A stretch of 64,000 nt of DNA from Streptomyces sp. CB02923 (GCF_001905005.1 NZ_LWKZ01000003.1:62001-126000), one strand, 5' to 3'; numbered from the stretch's first letter, positions 42,055-53,283 are shown. Notes: a model not told the origin generated them from the sequence alone. Numbers and translations are program-made.

Positions 42055-42819
42055 ATGCCTCCCTACGACCCGTCGGCCTTCCCTCCGTTCGCCGTTACCG
42101 TCGATCTGGTCGTGCTCACCGTGCGCAGGCACGCGCTGTGCGCGTTGGCCGTGCGCCGTGGCGAGCCGCCGTTCCAGGGACGCTGGGCCCTGCCGGGCGG
42201 ATTCGTACGGAGCGACGAGGACCTGGAGGCGGCCGCCGCCCGGGAACTGGCCGAGGAGACCGGACTGCACGCCCACTGCCCGGCGGGTCCGCCACCGCCC
42301 TACGGCGCGCACCTGGAACAGCTCGCCACGTACGGCGACCCCAAGCGCGACCCCCGTATGCGGGTGGTCAGCGTCGCCCACCTGGTGCTCGCCCCCGACC
42401 TGCCCGCACCGACGGCGGGCGGAGACGCCCACAGTGCGCGCTGGGCGCCGGTCGACACACTCCTCGACCAGGACGGCGGCGTCGGCCGTGAGGGCGAGCA
42501 GGCCGCCCCGCTCGCCTTCGACCACGCCCGTATCCTCGCGGACGGGGTGGAGCGGGCCCGCTCGAAGATCGAGTACTCCTCGCTCGCCACCGCTTTCTGC
42601 CCGCAGGAGTTCACCGTCGGGGAGCTGCGCAGGGTGTACGAAGCGGTGTGGGGTGTGGCGCTGGACCCCCGCAACTTCCACCGCAAGGTCACCGGCACTC
42701 CGGGCTTTCTGGTGCCTACCGGTGGGACGACGACGCGTCAGGGCGGACGCCCCGCCCAGCTGTTCAGAGCCGGTGGCGCCACCCTGCTCAACCCGCCGAT
42801 GCTGAGACCGGAGGTCTGA
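42055..42819 (+). CDS. Nudix hydrolase / winged-helix regulator (NrtR-like)
   Basis: 254 residues with an N-terminal Nudix domain and C-terminal winged helix, the architecture of NrtR-type regulators that sense ADP-ribose or NAD intermediates. The Nudix box is intact (GGFVRSDEDLEAAAARELAEETGL, written as GX5EX7REUXEEXGU), unlike many pure regulators in which it is broken, so hydrolase activity may persist. The C-terminal part (SSLATAFCPQEFTVGELRRVYEAVWG...NFHRKV) matches the DNA-binding domain. A palindrome overlaps its own -10. The nearby ADP-ribosylglycohydrolase (31.6 kb) is in the same metabolite sphere but not adjacent. Confidence 0.88.
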   Translation: MPPYDPSAFPPFAVTVDLVVLTVRRHALCALAVRRGEPPFQGRWALPGGFVRSDEDLEAAAARELAEETGLHAHCPAGPPPPYGAHLEQLATYGDPKRDPRMRVVSVAHLVLAPDLPAPTAGGDAHSARWAPVDTLLDQDGGVGREGEQAAPLAFDHARILADGVERARSKIEYSSLATAFCPQEFTVGELRRVYEAVWGVALDPRNFHRKVTGTPGFLVPTGGTTTRQGGRPAQLFRAGGATLLNPPMLRPEV

Positions 42820-43043
42820 GCGGCGAGCCACAGGTTCTGAGCGGAGCGTCACAGGTGCCGAGGCACAGGTGTGGGGGCAGTCGCACCGAGATGCGAAGGC
42901 GCCACGCCGGCGGAGCGTGACACGCAAGGGCGCCAACTGCGGGGCATTACCGACAAAACGGACATGCAGGGTTACCGTGGCCCAGTGAGTCCCCACCTCC
43001 TCCCCACCGCTTCCGTAAGGTCCCGCACCCTGTGGGGGCCGCG

Positions 43044-45380
43044 ATGATCCAGGCCATCGGGCTGACCGGCGGCTCCCGCGAGGGAGGGTGCCCCGCCGTC
43101 GACGACCTGAGCTTCGAAGCTCCCGCCGGGCGGATCACCGTCCTGCTCGGCGACGAGGGAGCCGGCAAGACCACCGCTCTGCGGCTCATGCTCCAGCTGG
43201 AGGGCGGCCGAGGCGTCGCGCTCTTCCGCGGCCGCCCGCTGCACCGCGTCCCGAACCCGGCCCGCGAGATCGGCGTGGTCTTCGGGGACGTTCCCGGCCA
43301 CCCCGCCCGTACGGCCCGGGGTCACCTGCGGATGCTCAGCGCCGCCGCGGGGGTTCCGGCGTCCCGGGCCGACGACGTCCTGGACGTCGTCGGCCTCAGC
43401 GGCCTGGCCGACGAGAGACTCGGCGCCTTCTCGCGGGGCATGGACCGCAGGCTCGGCCTGGCCGCCGCCCTCCTCGGTGACCCGCACACCCTGCTCCTCG
43501 ACGAGCCCTCCCGGGACGTCTCCCCGCGCGAGGCGGCCTGGCTGCACGGCCTGCTGCAGGGGTACGCGGCGCAAGGCGGTGCCGTACTCGTCACCTCCGG
43601 CGACGCGCGGGCGGCCGCCCGGCTCGCCCACCGGGTGGTCACCATCGAGGAGGGCAGGCTGGTCGCGGACCAGACCGTGACCGACTTCGCCCGGACCCGG
43701 CTGCGCCCCCGCGTCGTCGTCCGCTCCCCGCACGCCGACCGGCTCGCGTCGCTGCTCGTCGACGAGGCGCAGCGCGCGCGTCCGGGGGTGGATCCCCAAG
43801 CGGGCCGCGCGGTCGAAGTCGTACGGGAGAGCGGGAGCCGGATCGCCGTCTACGGCAGCAGCTGCGCCGCCGTGGGTGATACCGCGTTCCGGCACGGCAT
43901 TCTCGTGCACCGCCTCGCCGACGAGGTGGGGGACACCGGCCCGGTCGCCCCGCTCACCCGCGCCGACGGCCGTGCCCGGAACCGTGCAGCCCCGCAGCCC
44001 CTGGACGTCGCCCCGTCGGACCCGTCCGCATCAGTTGCCACAGCGGTGTTCGGCACCGCAGCCTTCGATGCCGCAAGGGTTCCCGCTCCCGATGCGACCG
44101 CGGTTCCCGGGGGGCCTAGGGCTCATGTGGTGACGGCAGCGTCCACCGAGGTCGCCGCCCCTGCCGGCCCCGCGGACGGTGGCCGAGCGCCCTCAGGGCG
44201 CCCCTCGTATGCCGTGACAGGCCAACACATCGACGCCACCCCGTCGAGCCACTCAGCACCGCCGTCCGCCCCGTCCGCCCTGTCCGACCCGCCCGCCCCT
44301 CCCACCGCGAAGCCCTCCGCGTACGTACTCCCGGCGCCCACGCCCACCCCGGCCGCCTTGGAATCCGTACCCGCGTCCCTCGGCGCGCCCAGCCCTACCT
44401 CTACCCCCACCCCTAGCCCCACCCCCACCCATCCATCCCCCGCACACCAGAACCCCCCACCCACCTCACCACCCCCATCAGCCCCCGCCTCCACCTTCAA
44501 ACCCCTCAAGCCGCTCCGCACATCCCTCTCCCCGGGCGCTCCCGGGCCCGCCCCGGCGCCACCGGAGGACGCGGCCCGGAGGCTCGTCAGCCTGCGGCTG
44601 TCCGGCCGTGGCCCGGAGTGGCCGCTGCGGTACGAATTCCGCCGCGCCACGACCGACCCCGCCGGCCCGATCGTGGCCGTGCTCACGCTGGCGGTGGCCC
44701 TGGTCTTCGCGCTGGTGCTGGCCCGCGCCGGCGACGTCTCGCGGGTGCATGTGCTCACCGGTTGGCCGCGTCAACTTCCGTTCCCTCCGGCGGCGCTCGC
44801 GGCGGGTCTGATCGGGGCGCTCTCCTTCGGCCAGGAGTTCCGCTACCCGGCCCTCGCACCCGAACAGGGCACCGTGCCCCGTCGTCTCGGTCTGCTCGCG
44901 GCCAAGCTGCTGGTCAGCGGTGCTGCCGCGGCGCTGCTCGCGATCGGGATGCTGCTGCTCGACGGGCTGGCGGTACGCGGTCTGTTCGGTTCCGCCGGCC
45001 TGCCTCCGGAGGGCGACTGGAAGGTGCTGGCCGTCAGTTGGACGGCTCTCATGGTCGGCTGCGCGTGGGCAGGTGTGCTGGCGGCCGGTGTCTTCCGGTC
45101 CACCGCAACGGGGCTGGCCGCGGTACTGGCCGTACCGGTGCTCGTTCTGCCGCTCGTGCAACGGGCGTTGGAGGTCCCGGCAGCACGGTCCCTGGTGGGG
45201 CTCCCTGCCCGGCTGCGGTCTGCGGCGGTGGTGCAGTGGCCGTCCGGGTTCGATCAGGCGGTCGGGGCGGCGCTGCGCCTGGCGGCTCAACCGGTGGGCG
45301 GTGCACTGACGTTGTCGCTCGCCGCGTTGTTCTTCGCCTATGCCCTGACCGCCCTACGGAAGAGGGCCCGCCGACCCTGA
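43044..45380 (+). CDS. ABC transporter: ATPase fused to membrane domain
   Basis: 778 residues combining an ABC ATPase (about 1-300) with a C-terminal membrane part of about six helices (about 535-770) through a 210-residue Pro/Ser/Thr linker. Walker A is GDEGAGKTT (about 36) and Walker B is LLLDEPSRDV (about 150), but the signature is FSRGMDRRLGL rather than LSGGQ and the Walker B follow-up is Ser-Arg. ATG 43044 has GTGGGGG 6 nt upstream; GTG 43032 is less likely. Precedes whiH on the same strand with 165 bp between. Substrate unknown. Confidence 0.82.
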   Translation: MIQAIGLTGGSREGGCPAVDDLSFEAPAGRITVLLGDEGAGKTTALRLMLQLEGGRGVALFRGRPLHRVPNPAREIGVVFGDVPGHPARTARGHLRMLSAAAGVPASRADDVLDVVGLSGLADERLGAFSRGMDRRLGLAAALLGDPHTLLLDEPSRDVSPREAAWLHGLLQGYAAQGGAVLVTSGDARAAARLAHRVVTIEEGRLVADQTVTDFARTRLRPRVVVRSPHADRLASLLVDEAQRARPGVDPQAGRAVEVVRESGSRIAVYGSSCAAVGDTAFRHGILVHRLADEVGDTGPVAPLTRADGRARNRAAPQPLDVAPSDPSASVATAVFGTAAFDAARVPAPDATAVPGGPRAHVVTAASTEVAAPAGPADGGRAPSGRPSYAVTGQHIDATPSSHSAPPSAPSALSDPPAPPTAKPSAYVLPAPTPTPAALESVPASLGAPSPTSTPTPSPTPTHPSPAHQNPPPTSPPPSAPASTFKPLKPLRTSLSPGAPGPAPAPPEDAARRLVSLRLSGRGPEWPLRYEFRRATTDPAGPIVAVLTLAVALVFALVLARAGDVSRVHVLTGWPRQLPFPPAALAAGLIGALSFGQEFRYPALAPEQGTVPRRLGLLAAKLLVSGAAAALLAIGMLLLDGLAVRGLFGSAGLPPEGDWKVLAVSWTALMVGCAWAGVLAAGVFRSTATGLAAVLAVPVLVLPLVQRALEVPAARSLVGLPARLRSAAVVQWPSGFDQAVGAALRLAAQPVGGALTLSLAALFFAYALTALRKRARRP

Positions 45381-45510
45381 TCGGCCGCTCTCGCCCGCAG
45401 TTCGCGAGGCAATGGCCGAGCCCTCCCGTGGGGAGCACCTTTCTTTCCGATAAAGCGTCAATTGGGGAATGATGGGCGATCACCCTTTCGTGTGCTTTTC
45501 ACCAAAGACC

Positions 45511-45538
45511 TCAAGGGGTCCCGGGGCGTCGCCGACAA
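45511..45538 (+). promoter_or_regulatory. Sigma-WhiG type promoter of whiH
   Basis: TCAA (45511-45514), 16 nt, then GCCGACAA (45531-45538) fits the FliA/WhiG consensus TAAA/TCAA-N16-GCCGATAA at 7 of 8 positions in the -10. Transcription would start at about 45545, next to the GTG at 45546. Confidence 0.65.
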
Positions 45539-45545
45539 ATGATGC

Positions 45546-46499
45546 GTGAGTACCCTTGCGCACACCATGATGACCGCGGCTCGCCCCGCCGACACCGGCC
45601 TCACCGGCCCGGGCGAGCTTGACCGCTACTCCTACGCCGCCGCGGGCGCACCCGGCGCCGGCGGTGTCGGCCACGCTCCGGGCGCCGAGCGGGCCGACCG
45701 CATGCCGCCCGTCTGGGACGGGCCCGACGCGGACATGGCCCGGGTCGGCCGCCGCGCGGCCGGCAACCGCGGCCGTGGGCTGCACGGCCAACTCGTCCAG
45801 CAGCTCGGACAGATGATCGTCTCCGGCGACCTCGGCGCGGACCGTCCGCTCGTGCCCGAGGAGATCGGCCAGCGCTTCGAGGTCTCCCGCACCGTGGTAC
45901 GCGAGTCCCTGCGCGTCCTGGAGGCCAAGGGCCTGGTCAGCGCCCGCCCCAACGTGGGCACCCGGGTGCGCCCGGTCAGTGACTGGAACCTGCTCGATCC
46001 CGACATCATCGAGTGGCGGGCGTACGGCCCGCAGCGCGACGACCAGCGCCGTGAACTGTCCGAGCTGCGCTGGACGATCGAGCCCCTCGCCGCGCGGCTC
46101 GCGGCCGGACACGGCCGCGACGACATCCAGCAGCGCCTCGCCGACATGGTCGAGATCATGGGGCACGCCGCCGCCCAGGGGGACGGGCTGACCTTCGGCC
46201 GCGCCGACGTCGAGTTCCACACCCTGCTGCTCCAGCTCGCCGGCAACCGGATGCTGGAGCACCTCTCCGGCATCGTCTCCTCCGCCCTGCACGTCTCCGG
46301 CGGCCCGTCCGGTGGCTGCGAGCGCCCGGCGGAGAAGGCCGTGAGCCAGCACATGAGGATCGTCGACGCGATCGGTGCCGGTGACGCCGCGGGCGCCGAG
46401 TCCGCGATGCGCACGTTGCTGGCTGCCCACGGCGAGGCCGGCGGGCAGGGTGCCGGCGGTGCCGGGGACCACACCGTTCCGCCGCCCCGCGAGCACTGA
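45546..46499 (+). CDS. whiH: Sporulation regulator WhiH (GntR/FadR family)
   Basis: GntR-family regulator needed for sporulation septation in aerial hyphae. 317 residues: a variable N-terminal segment (1-75), a winged HTH (about 78-140, LVPEEIGQRFEVSRTVVRES) and a FadR-type all-helical effector domain (about 150-290) with metal/carboxylate pocket residues in ADVEFHTLLLQLAGN. GTG 45546 starts a conserved Met-Ser-Thr-Leu-Ala-His leader but has no ribosome site; it lies where the WhiG-type promoter would start transcription. ATG 45567 is the alternative. It lies directly before hrdB, as in other streptomycetes. Confidence 0.93.
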   Translation: MSTLAHTMMTAARPADTGLTGPGELDRYSYAAAGAPGAGGVGHAPGAERADRMPPVWDGPDADMARVGRRAAGNRGRGLHGQLVQQLGQMIVSGDLGADRPLVPEEIGQRFEVSRTVVRESLRVLEAKGLVSARPNVGTRVRPVSDWNLLDPDIIEWRAYGPQRDDQRRELSELRWTIEPLAARLAAGHGRDDIQQRLADMVEIMGHAAAQGDGLTFGRADVEFHTLLLQLAGNRMLEHLSGIVSSALHVSGGPSGGCERPAEKAVSQHMRIVDAIGAGDAAGAESAMRTLLAAHGEAGGQGAGGAGDHTVPPPREH

Positions 46500-47085
46500 A
46501 GGACCGGCGCCGCCGAAGAACCCTGCCCGCCGGAGGGCACGTACCGGCCGGGAAGGACCGGCCGAGGGGCGCGTACCCGTACGGAACGGGAGGCGTGTCC
46601 GCACGGGACAGACCGTCTGAAAACGCGCGAGCCACCCGGGGCGCGGGGAGCGGATGCCAGGCGCACGGAGTGCATGGGGGCGCACAGGGCGTATGGACGC
46701 CGACGGAGCGCACGGGCGTGGACGCGGGGCCCGCGGCAGTGCGCCGCCGCGCGCGAGCGGCGGGCGTGGGCCGGTGTACGTCAGGCCGCCGGGCCCGGGA
46801 GCGTGATCCGGGCCCGGCGTTCACTTGGGAGGATTGCGCACTGTAGAGGGGGGAATGTCTGGTTATGCGGTGTGACTCGGACCACGCAGATTGGGCGTAA
46901 CGCTCGCCGGGGAGGCGCGATGACTTAAGAGGTGATAGCCGAGGAGGGAATGCGAGCGGCGTTTTCGACGCTGTTCAACTCCCCGGCTTCCCCTGCGCCG
47001 TCGGTCCATCCCCGCCGACGGTCGTCGGCTCCGATCCACCGTGGACGGGGTCGGAAGCCGTTTCCATCGTTCCGAGAGGTTGTTC
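46500..47085 (+). other. hrdB promoter and leader region
   Basis: 586 bp between whiH and hrdB. The right part carries an ECF-type promoter (46897-46923) and a leader of about 155 nt. GAGGAGG at 46941-46947 sits just before an ATG (46950) of a frame that ends at 47171, inside hrdB, but the spacing of 2 nt is too short for efficient initiation. The left 380 bp show no gene. Confidence 0.6.
46897..46923 (+). promoter_or_regulatory. ECF-sigma type promoter of hrdB
   Basis: GTAAC (46897-46901), a 16-nt spacer and CGATGA (46918-46923) form an ECF-style -35/-10 pair. Streptomyces hrdB is known to depend on the ECF factor ShbA, and this motif fits what I recall of that promoter. Confidence 0.6.
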
Positions 47086-48639
47086 GTGTCGGCCAGCACA
47101 TCCCGTACGCTCCCGCCGGAGATCGCCGAGTCCGAGTCAGTGATGGCGCTCATCGAGCGGGGAAAGGCTGATGGGCAGATCGCCGGCGATGACGTGCGTC
47201 GGGCCTTCGAGGCTGACCAGATTCCGCCAACCCAGTGGAAGAACGTTCTGCGCAGCCTCAACCAGATCCTCGACGAGGAGGGTGTGACGCTGATGGTCAG
47301 TGCCGCAGAGGCACCCAAGCGCACCCGCAAGAGCGTCGCAGCGAAGAGTCCGGCGAAGCGCACCGCCACCAAGACCGTCGCGGCCAAGACCGCCACGGCG
47401 AAGAAGGCCACCACCGCGGCCGCCCCGCTGGGCGACGTGTCGTACGGCGAGGCCGAGGGCGGGGCCGAGAAGAAGGTGGTCGCCAAGAAGGCCGCCGCCA
47501 AGAAGACGGTCGCGAAGAAGGCCGTCGCCAAGAAGACCGTGGCGAAGAAGTCCGCCGCCAAGAAGGACGTCGACGAGCTCCTCGACGACGAGCCGATCGA
47601 GGAGGCGGCGCCCGCCGGCAAGGGCGGCGAGGCCGCGGCCGAGGTGCCCGAGGGCGCCGAGAACGCCGGGTTCGTCCTGTCCGACGACGACGAGGACGAC
47701 GCCCCGGCGCAGCAGGTCGCCGCGGCCGGTGCCACCGCCGACCCGGTCAAGGACTACCTCAAGCAGATCGGCAAGGTCCCGCTGCTCAACGCCGAGCAGG
47801 AGGTCGAACTCGCCAAGCGCATCGAGGCGGGCCTGTTCGCCGAGGACAAGCTGGCCAACTCCGACAAGCTGGCGCCGAAGCTCAAGCGCGAGCTGGAGAT
47901 CATCGCCGAGGACGGCCGCCGCGCCAAGAACCACCTGCTGGAGGCCAACCTCCGTCTGGTCGTATCGCTGGCCAAGCGCTACACCGGTCGCGGCATGCTC
48001 TTCCTGGACCTGATCCAGGAGGGCAACCTCGGTCTGATCCGTGCGGTCGAGAAGTTCGACTACACGAAGGGTTACAAGTTCTCCACGTACGCGACGTGGT
48101 GGATCCGCCAGGCGATCACCCGCGCCATGGCCGACCAGGCCCGGACGATCCGTATCCCCGTCCACATGGTCGAGGTCATCAACAAGCTGGCCCGTGTGCA
48201 GCGCCAGATGCTCCAGGACCTGGGCCGCGAGCCCACCCCGGAGGAGCTGGCCAAGGAACTGGACATGACCCCCGAGAAGGTCATCGAGGTCCAGAAGTAC
48301 GGCCGCGAGCCGATCTCGCTGCACACCCCGCTGGGCGAGGACGGCGACAGCGAGTTCGGTGACCTGATCGAGGACTCCGAGGCGGTCGTGCCGGCCGACG
48401 CGGTCAGCTTCACGCTCCTGCAGGAGCAGCTGCACTCGGTCCTGGACACGCTCAGTGAGCGTGAGGCGGGCGTGGTCTCCATGCGCTTCGGTCTCACCGA
48501 CGGCCAGCCGAAGACGCTGGACGAGATCGGCAAGGTCTACGGCGTCACGCGTGAGCGGATCCGTCAGATCGAGTCCAAGACGATGTCGAAGCTGCGCCAC
48601 CCGTCGCGGTCGCAGGTTCTGCGCGACTACCTGGACTGA
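47086..48639 (+). CDS. hrdB: Principal RNA polymerase sigma factor HrdB
   Basis: Vegetative sigma-70 factor. 517 residues. GTG 47086, with GAGAGG at 47074-47079, gives the conserved Met-Ser-Ala-Ser-Thr-Ser-Arg start. After region 1.1 comes an Ala/Lys repeat linker ([13 protein letters not shown], about 85-170) and an acidic patch, then region 1.2 [16 protein letters not shown], 2.3-2.4 [18 protein letters not shown], region 3 and 4.2 [20 protein letters not shown]. All core regions are intact. Monocistronic, ending in a strong hairpin. Confidence 0.98.
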   Translation: MSASTSRTLPPEIAESESVMALIERGKADGQIAGDDVRRAFEADQIPPTQWKNVLRSLNQILDEEGVTLMVSAAEAPKRTRKSVAAKSPAKRTATKTVAAKTATAKKATTAAAPLGDVSYGEAEGGAEKKVVAKKAAAKKTVAKKAVAKKTVAKKSAAKKDVDELLDDEPIEEAAPAGKGGEAAAEVPEGAENAGFVLSDDDEDDAPAQQVAAAGATADPVKDYLKQIGKVPLLNAEQEVELAKRIEAGLFAEDKLANSDKLAPKLKRELEIIAEDGRRAKNHLLEANLRLVVSLAKRYTGRGMLFLDLIQEGNLGLIRAVEKFDYTKGYKFSTYATWWIRQAITRAMADQARTIRIPVHMVEVINKLARVQRQMLQDLGREPTPEELAKELDMTPEKVIEVQKYGREPISLHTPLGEDGDSEFGDLIEDSEAVVPADAVSFTLLQEQLHSVLDTLSEREAGVVSMRFGLTDGQPKTLDEIGKVYGVTRERIRQIESKTMSKLRHPSRSQVLRDYLD

Positions 48640-48678
48640 TCCGGAAGCGGCCGCTCCGGACGGCCGTACGAGTGCATT

Positions 48679-48714
48679 GCGGGCCCGGTCCCCCTCAGCG
48701 GGGGCCGGGCCCGC
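48679..48714 (+). terminator. hrdB terminator hairpin
   Basis: GCGGGCCCGG (48679-48688) and CCCCC pair with GGGGG and CCGGGCCCGC (48700-48714), with one bulged T and a 5-nt loop, 40 bp after hrdB. Confidence 0.85.
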
Positions 48715-48790
48715 GGTGTGTCCGGGTGCGTGATGGGCCCAACTGTCTCACCCTGGGTGTGCGAACACTTCCGCACAGTCAGGAGCGTGT

Positions 48791-49603
48791 ATGCGTGCCT
48801 ACGTCCGGGCCGTCATCGGGGCCCTCGTCCTGGTCCTCGCCGTACCGGTCACCGCGCAGGCGGACGAGTCGGTCGTGGGGGGCCGGCAGGTGAAGGTCTC
48901 CGACAACCCGTGGATGGTGGCCATCTCCTCCCGTTCGCGCTTCGGCCCCGACCGCTCCGGGCAGTTCTGCGGTGGAGTGCTGGTCGGCCGGGCGACGGTG
49001 GTGACGGCGGCGCACTGCCTGAGCCGTGCGGTGCTGGGGGTGGAGTGGCAGCGGGTCAAGGACCTGCGGATCGTCGTGGGGCGTGAGGACATGCGGGGCA
49101 GGGGCGGGCAGGAGCTCGTGCCCCGGCGGGTCTGGGTGAACCCGACGTACGACAGCTACAGCAATGCCGGGGACATCGCCGTGCTCACGCTCGGCAAGCA
49201 GATGCCCAAGGGGCGGGCGCTTCCCATGGCCAAGGCCGGTGACGCCGCGTACAAGGCGGGTACCAAGGCGAACGTGTACGGCTGGGGCGACACCACCGGA
49301 AACGGCTCGTACGCGTCGACGCTCCGCTCGGCGCAGGTCCAGGTGTTCTCGAATGCGGCTTGTAGTAGGGCATACCCAGGCAACGCGGACGGCAGATATC
49401 TGGCCGATTCCATGCTGTGTGCGGGTACGGCGAACGGCGGCCGGGATGCCTGTCAGGGCGACAGCGGGGGGCCGCTGGTGGCGCGGGGGCGCCTCGTGGG
49501 GCTGGTGTCCTGGGGGACGGGCTGCGGGAAGGTGGGGAAGCCGGGTGTCTACACGCGCATCTCGGCGATGATCAAACATGTGACCGCCCATGGCGGCGGC
49601 TGA
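48791..49603 (+). CDS. Secreted trypsin-like serine protease
   Basis: Extracellular chymotrypsin-fold (S1A) protease. 270 residues. A signal peptide (about 1-24, ending TAQA) is followed by a mature start near VVGGRQV, as in trypsins activated by N-terminal processing. Triad: His in TAAHCLS, Asp in NAGDIAVLTL, Ser in CQGDSGGPLV; Asp six residues before the serine (GRDACQGDS) predicts trypsin-like Arg/Lys specificity. Three cysteine pairs are conserved. ATG 48791 follows CAGGAGCG. Ends at a hairpin shared with the DUF7455 gene. Confidence 0.94.
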   Translation: MRAYVRAVIGALVLVLAVPVTAQADESVVGGRQVKVSDNPWMVAISSRSRFGPDRSGQFCGGVLVGRATVVTAAHCLSRAVLGVEWQRVKDLRIVVGREDMRGRGGQELVPRRVWVNPTYDSYSNAGDIAVLTLGKQMPKGRALPMAKAGDAAYKAGTKANVYGWGDTTGNGSYASTLRSAQVQVFSNAACSRAYPGNADGRYLADSMLCAGTANGGRDACQGDSGGPLVARGRLVGLVSWGTGCGKVGKPGVYTRISAMIKHVTAHGGG

Positions 49604-49732
49604 GCGCCGCGCACAGTCGCCGCGGGCCACGGGGCGGGCCGGGTGGCGGCGGGGCGTCAGAGCGCCATAGAAGGCCCTTGAAGGCGCAACGTTCCATGGC
49701 GGCCGGAGCGGGGGTCGAGAGAAGGTACGAGT

Positions 49733-49769
49733 GCGGGCGGCCCCCCGGTGGTTCCGGGGGGCCGCCCGC
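49733..49769. terminator. Convergent terminator protease / DUF7455
   Basis: A 16-bp perfect stem: GCGGGCGGCCCCCCGG (49733-49748) with its complement at 49754-49769 around a TGGTT loop. Confidence 0.9.
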
Positions 49770-49814
49770 CGCACGGCCCTAGGCCGCTACTCGCTCGTCG
49801 TCGGATGCGATGTG

Positions 49815-50045
49815 TCAGCGTTCCTCATCGGAAGCAGACGCGGGAGGGGCGGTCAGCCGCTCCGTCTCGTCCTGTATTTCCGCGGCGATCTTCTTGAGTT
49901 CTGGCTCGAACTTGCGGCCATGGTGGGCGCAGAAGAGCAGTTCGCCGCCGGACATCAGAACGACGCGCAGGTATGCCTGGGCGCCGCAGCGGTCGCAGCG
50001 GTCAGCGGCCGTCAGCGGGCTCGCGGGGGTCAGAACAGTAGTCAC
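49815..50045 (-). CDS. Small zinc-ribbon-like protein (DUF7455 type)
   Basis: 76 residues. A CxxC pair (RCDRCGAQAYL) and CAHHG supply three Cys/His ligands plus a further His, suggesting a single zinc site; the rest is a charged helix (FEPELKKIAAEIQDETERL). Small proteins of this kind are conserved next to the gyrB-like parE gene in actinobacteria; function unknown. GTG 50045 has GAGG about 5 nt upstream. A palindrome lies 15 nt before the start. Confidence 0.85.
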   Translation of the reverse strand: MTTVLTPASPLTAADRCDRCGAQAYLRVVLMSGGELLFCAHHGRKFEPELKKIAAEIQDETERLTAPPASASDEER

Positions 50046-50491
50046 GTCGCCTCTTCTCTAGCTCGACGAGCTGTCGTACCAGGGTCAACATCCAACCAGG
50101 CCGAAAACGTTCCCGCTCGTGCCTATTCCCTGAAAAAATTTTTCCAAGGAAGCCGGGTGTTGCCGGGTGGCGGCGAATGAGCCGTATTGCGTGGTGGTCT
50201 GATTCACGTTGGTTGCTGGGCTTTTGTCCTCCCGGCTGGCTTGCCGGTTGTTCAAGAGGACGTGCCCGGAGCCTAAATGGTTCATGCCTCGAAGGGAACG
50301 TGATGTGCGCGTCACCGCACTCTCACCCCATCGAGGGATCGAACATGTGAACGAAAGTCTACTACCATGGCCACCGTCACGGGTGGCGTCACATCGGCTC
50401 TACCGGGCCTCGGTACGCTCTCACCGGCGACACCGCCACGACCGGGTCCGCGGAATGCGGACCACCAGTAATTCAGCGAGGAGCGAACCGC
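50046..50491. other. Divergent DUF7455-parE region with an A/T tract
   Basis: 446 bp without a gene. An A6T5 run at 50133-50143 inside an imperfect palindrome (CTGAAAAAATTTTTCCA) is rare in this GC-rich DNA and would bend the helix. A -10-like TACCAT at 50363-50368 could serve parE, with a leader of about 120 nt; its -35 is weak. Confidence 0.55.
50060..50072. promoter_or_regulatory. 13-bp palindrome before the DUF7455 gene
   Basis: AGCTCG-A-CGAGCT is a perfect 6+1+6 inverted repeat 15-27 nt upstream of the GTG at 50045. It could be an operator or fold in the leader. Confidence 0.45.
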
Positions 50492-52612
<2,121 letters not shown>

Positions 52613-52655
52613 CGCGCCGCCGCGGGGGCGCGTGAGCCCTCCGTGCGCGCTGTTA

Positions 52656-52700
52656 CGGGCGCCTGTCCACCCACGGGTGGACAGGCGCCCGCCGCGTTTT
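52656..52700 (+). terminator. Rho-independent terminator of parE
   Basis: A 17-bp perfect stem, 52656-52672 with 52675-52691 (core GCCTGTCCACCC), and a 2-nt loop, followed by CCGCGTTTT with four T at 52697-52700. Confidence 0.92.
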
Positions 52701-52794
52701 CCACCCGGAGCCCACCCGCACGCCGATCCGGGCAGCGGGACCCGCTTCGTAGCGTCGGGACCGTTGTTGTTCCCGTGCCACGGAGGCCCAGGTC

Positions 52795-53283
52795 ATGAGC
52801 GGCTCGCTCAACGTTCTCGTCATCGTCGCGGTCATCGCTCTGGTGGTCGTACGGCAGTTCAAGCCGCAGCGGCTGAAGACGGAGGGCAAGCGCTGGTGGC
52901 TGCTGCCGGCCGTCCTCGCCTTCCTGGCGGTCCGTGAACCGGGACTGACCGACAGCGCGCACCCCACCGGATCCGCCGTCCTGCTGGCCGTCGGCGTGAT
53001 TCTCGGACTGCTCACCGGAGCGGCCTGGGCGTGGACCACGCGGGTCTGGACCGACGCGGACGGGGAGGTCTGGTCCGCGGGCCGCGCGGTGACCGTCGTG
53101 GCCTGGGTCGTCGGAGCGGGGCTGCGGTTCGGCCTGTACGGGCTCGCGGTGCTGATGGGGGTGCACCTGGGCACCCAGGCCACGATGCTGTCCGTGGCCG
53201 CCACGCTGCTCGCCCGTACGGGCACCATGGCGTGGCGCGCCCAGACGCTCCGGCCGACGTACCGTGTTGCTGCCGGTGGCTGA
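52795..53283 (+). CDS. Membrane protein, DUF1453/CcdC-like
   Basis: 162-residue integral membrane protein with about four hydrophobic segments (roughly 5-20, 35-47, 60-80, 100-140) and a basic loop QFKPQRLKTEGKRWW after the first. The pattern fits DUF1453/CcdC proteins; function unknown. ATG 52795 has GGAGG about 12 nt upstream. The sensor kinase gene follows by 73 bp, so it may be part of that operon. Confidence 0.75.
   Translation: MSGSLNVLVIVAVIALVVVRQFKPQRLKTEGKRWWLLPAVLAFLAVREPGLTDSAHPTGSAVLLAVGVILGLLTGAAWAWTTRVWTDADGEVWSAGRAVTVVAWVVGAGLRFGLYGLAVLMGVHLGTQATMLSVAATLLARTGTMAWRAQTLRPTYRVAAGG

Noticed and set aside
45446..45453. TCCGATAA as the whiH WhiG -10
   Set aside because: No TAAA/TCAA lies 16 nt upstream; the site at 45511-45538 has both halves.
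46932..47171. 79-codon gene in the hrdB leader
   Set aside because: No well-spaced ribosome site, basic low-information product, overlaps hrdB.
50341..50352. Two GAAC words before parE as an SOS box
   Set aside because: They are direct, not inverted, repeats.
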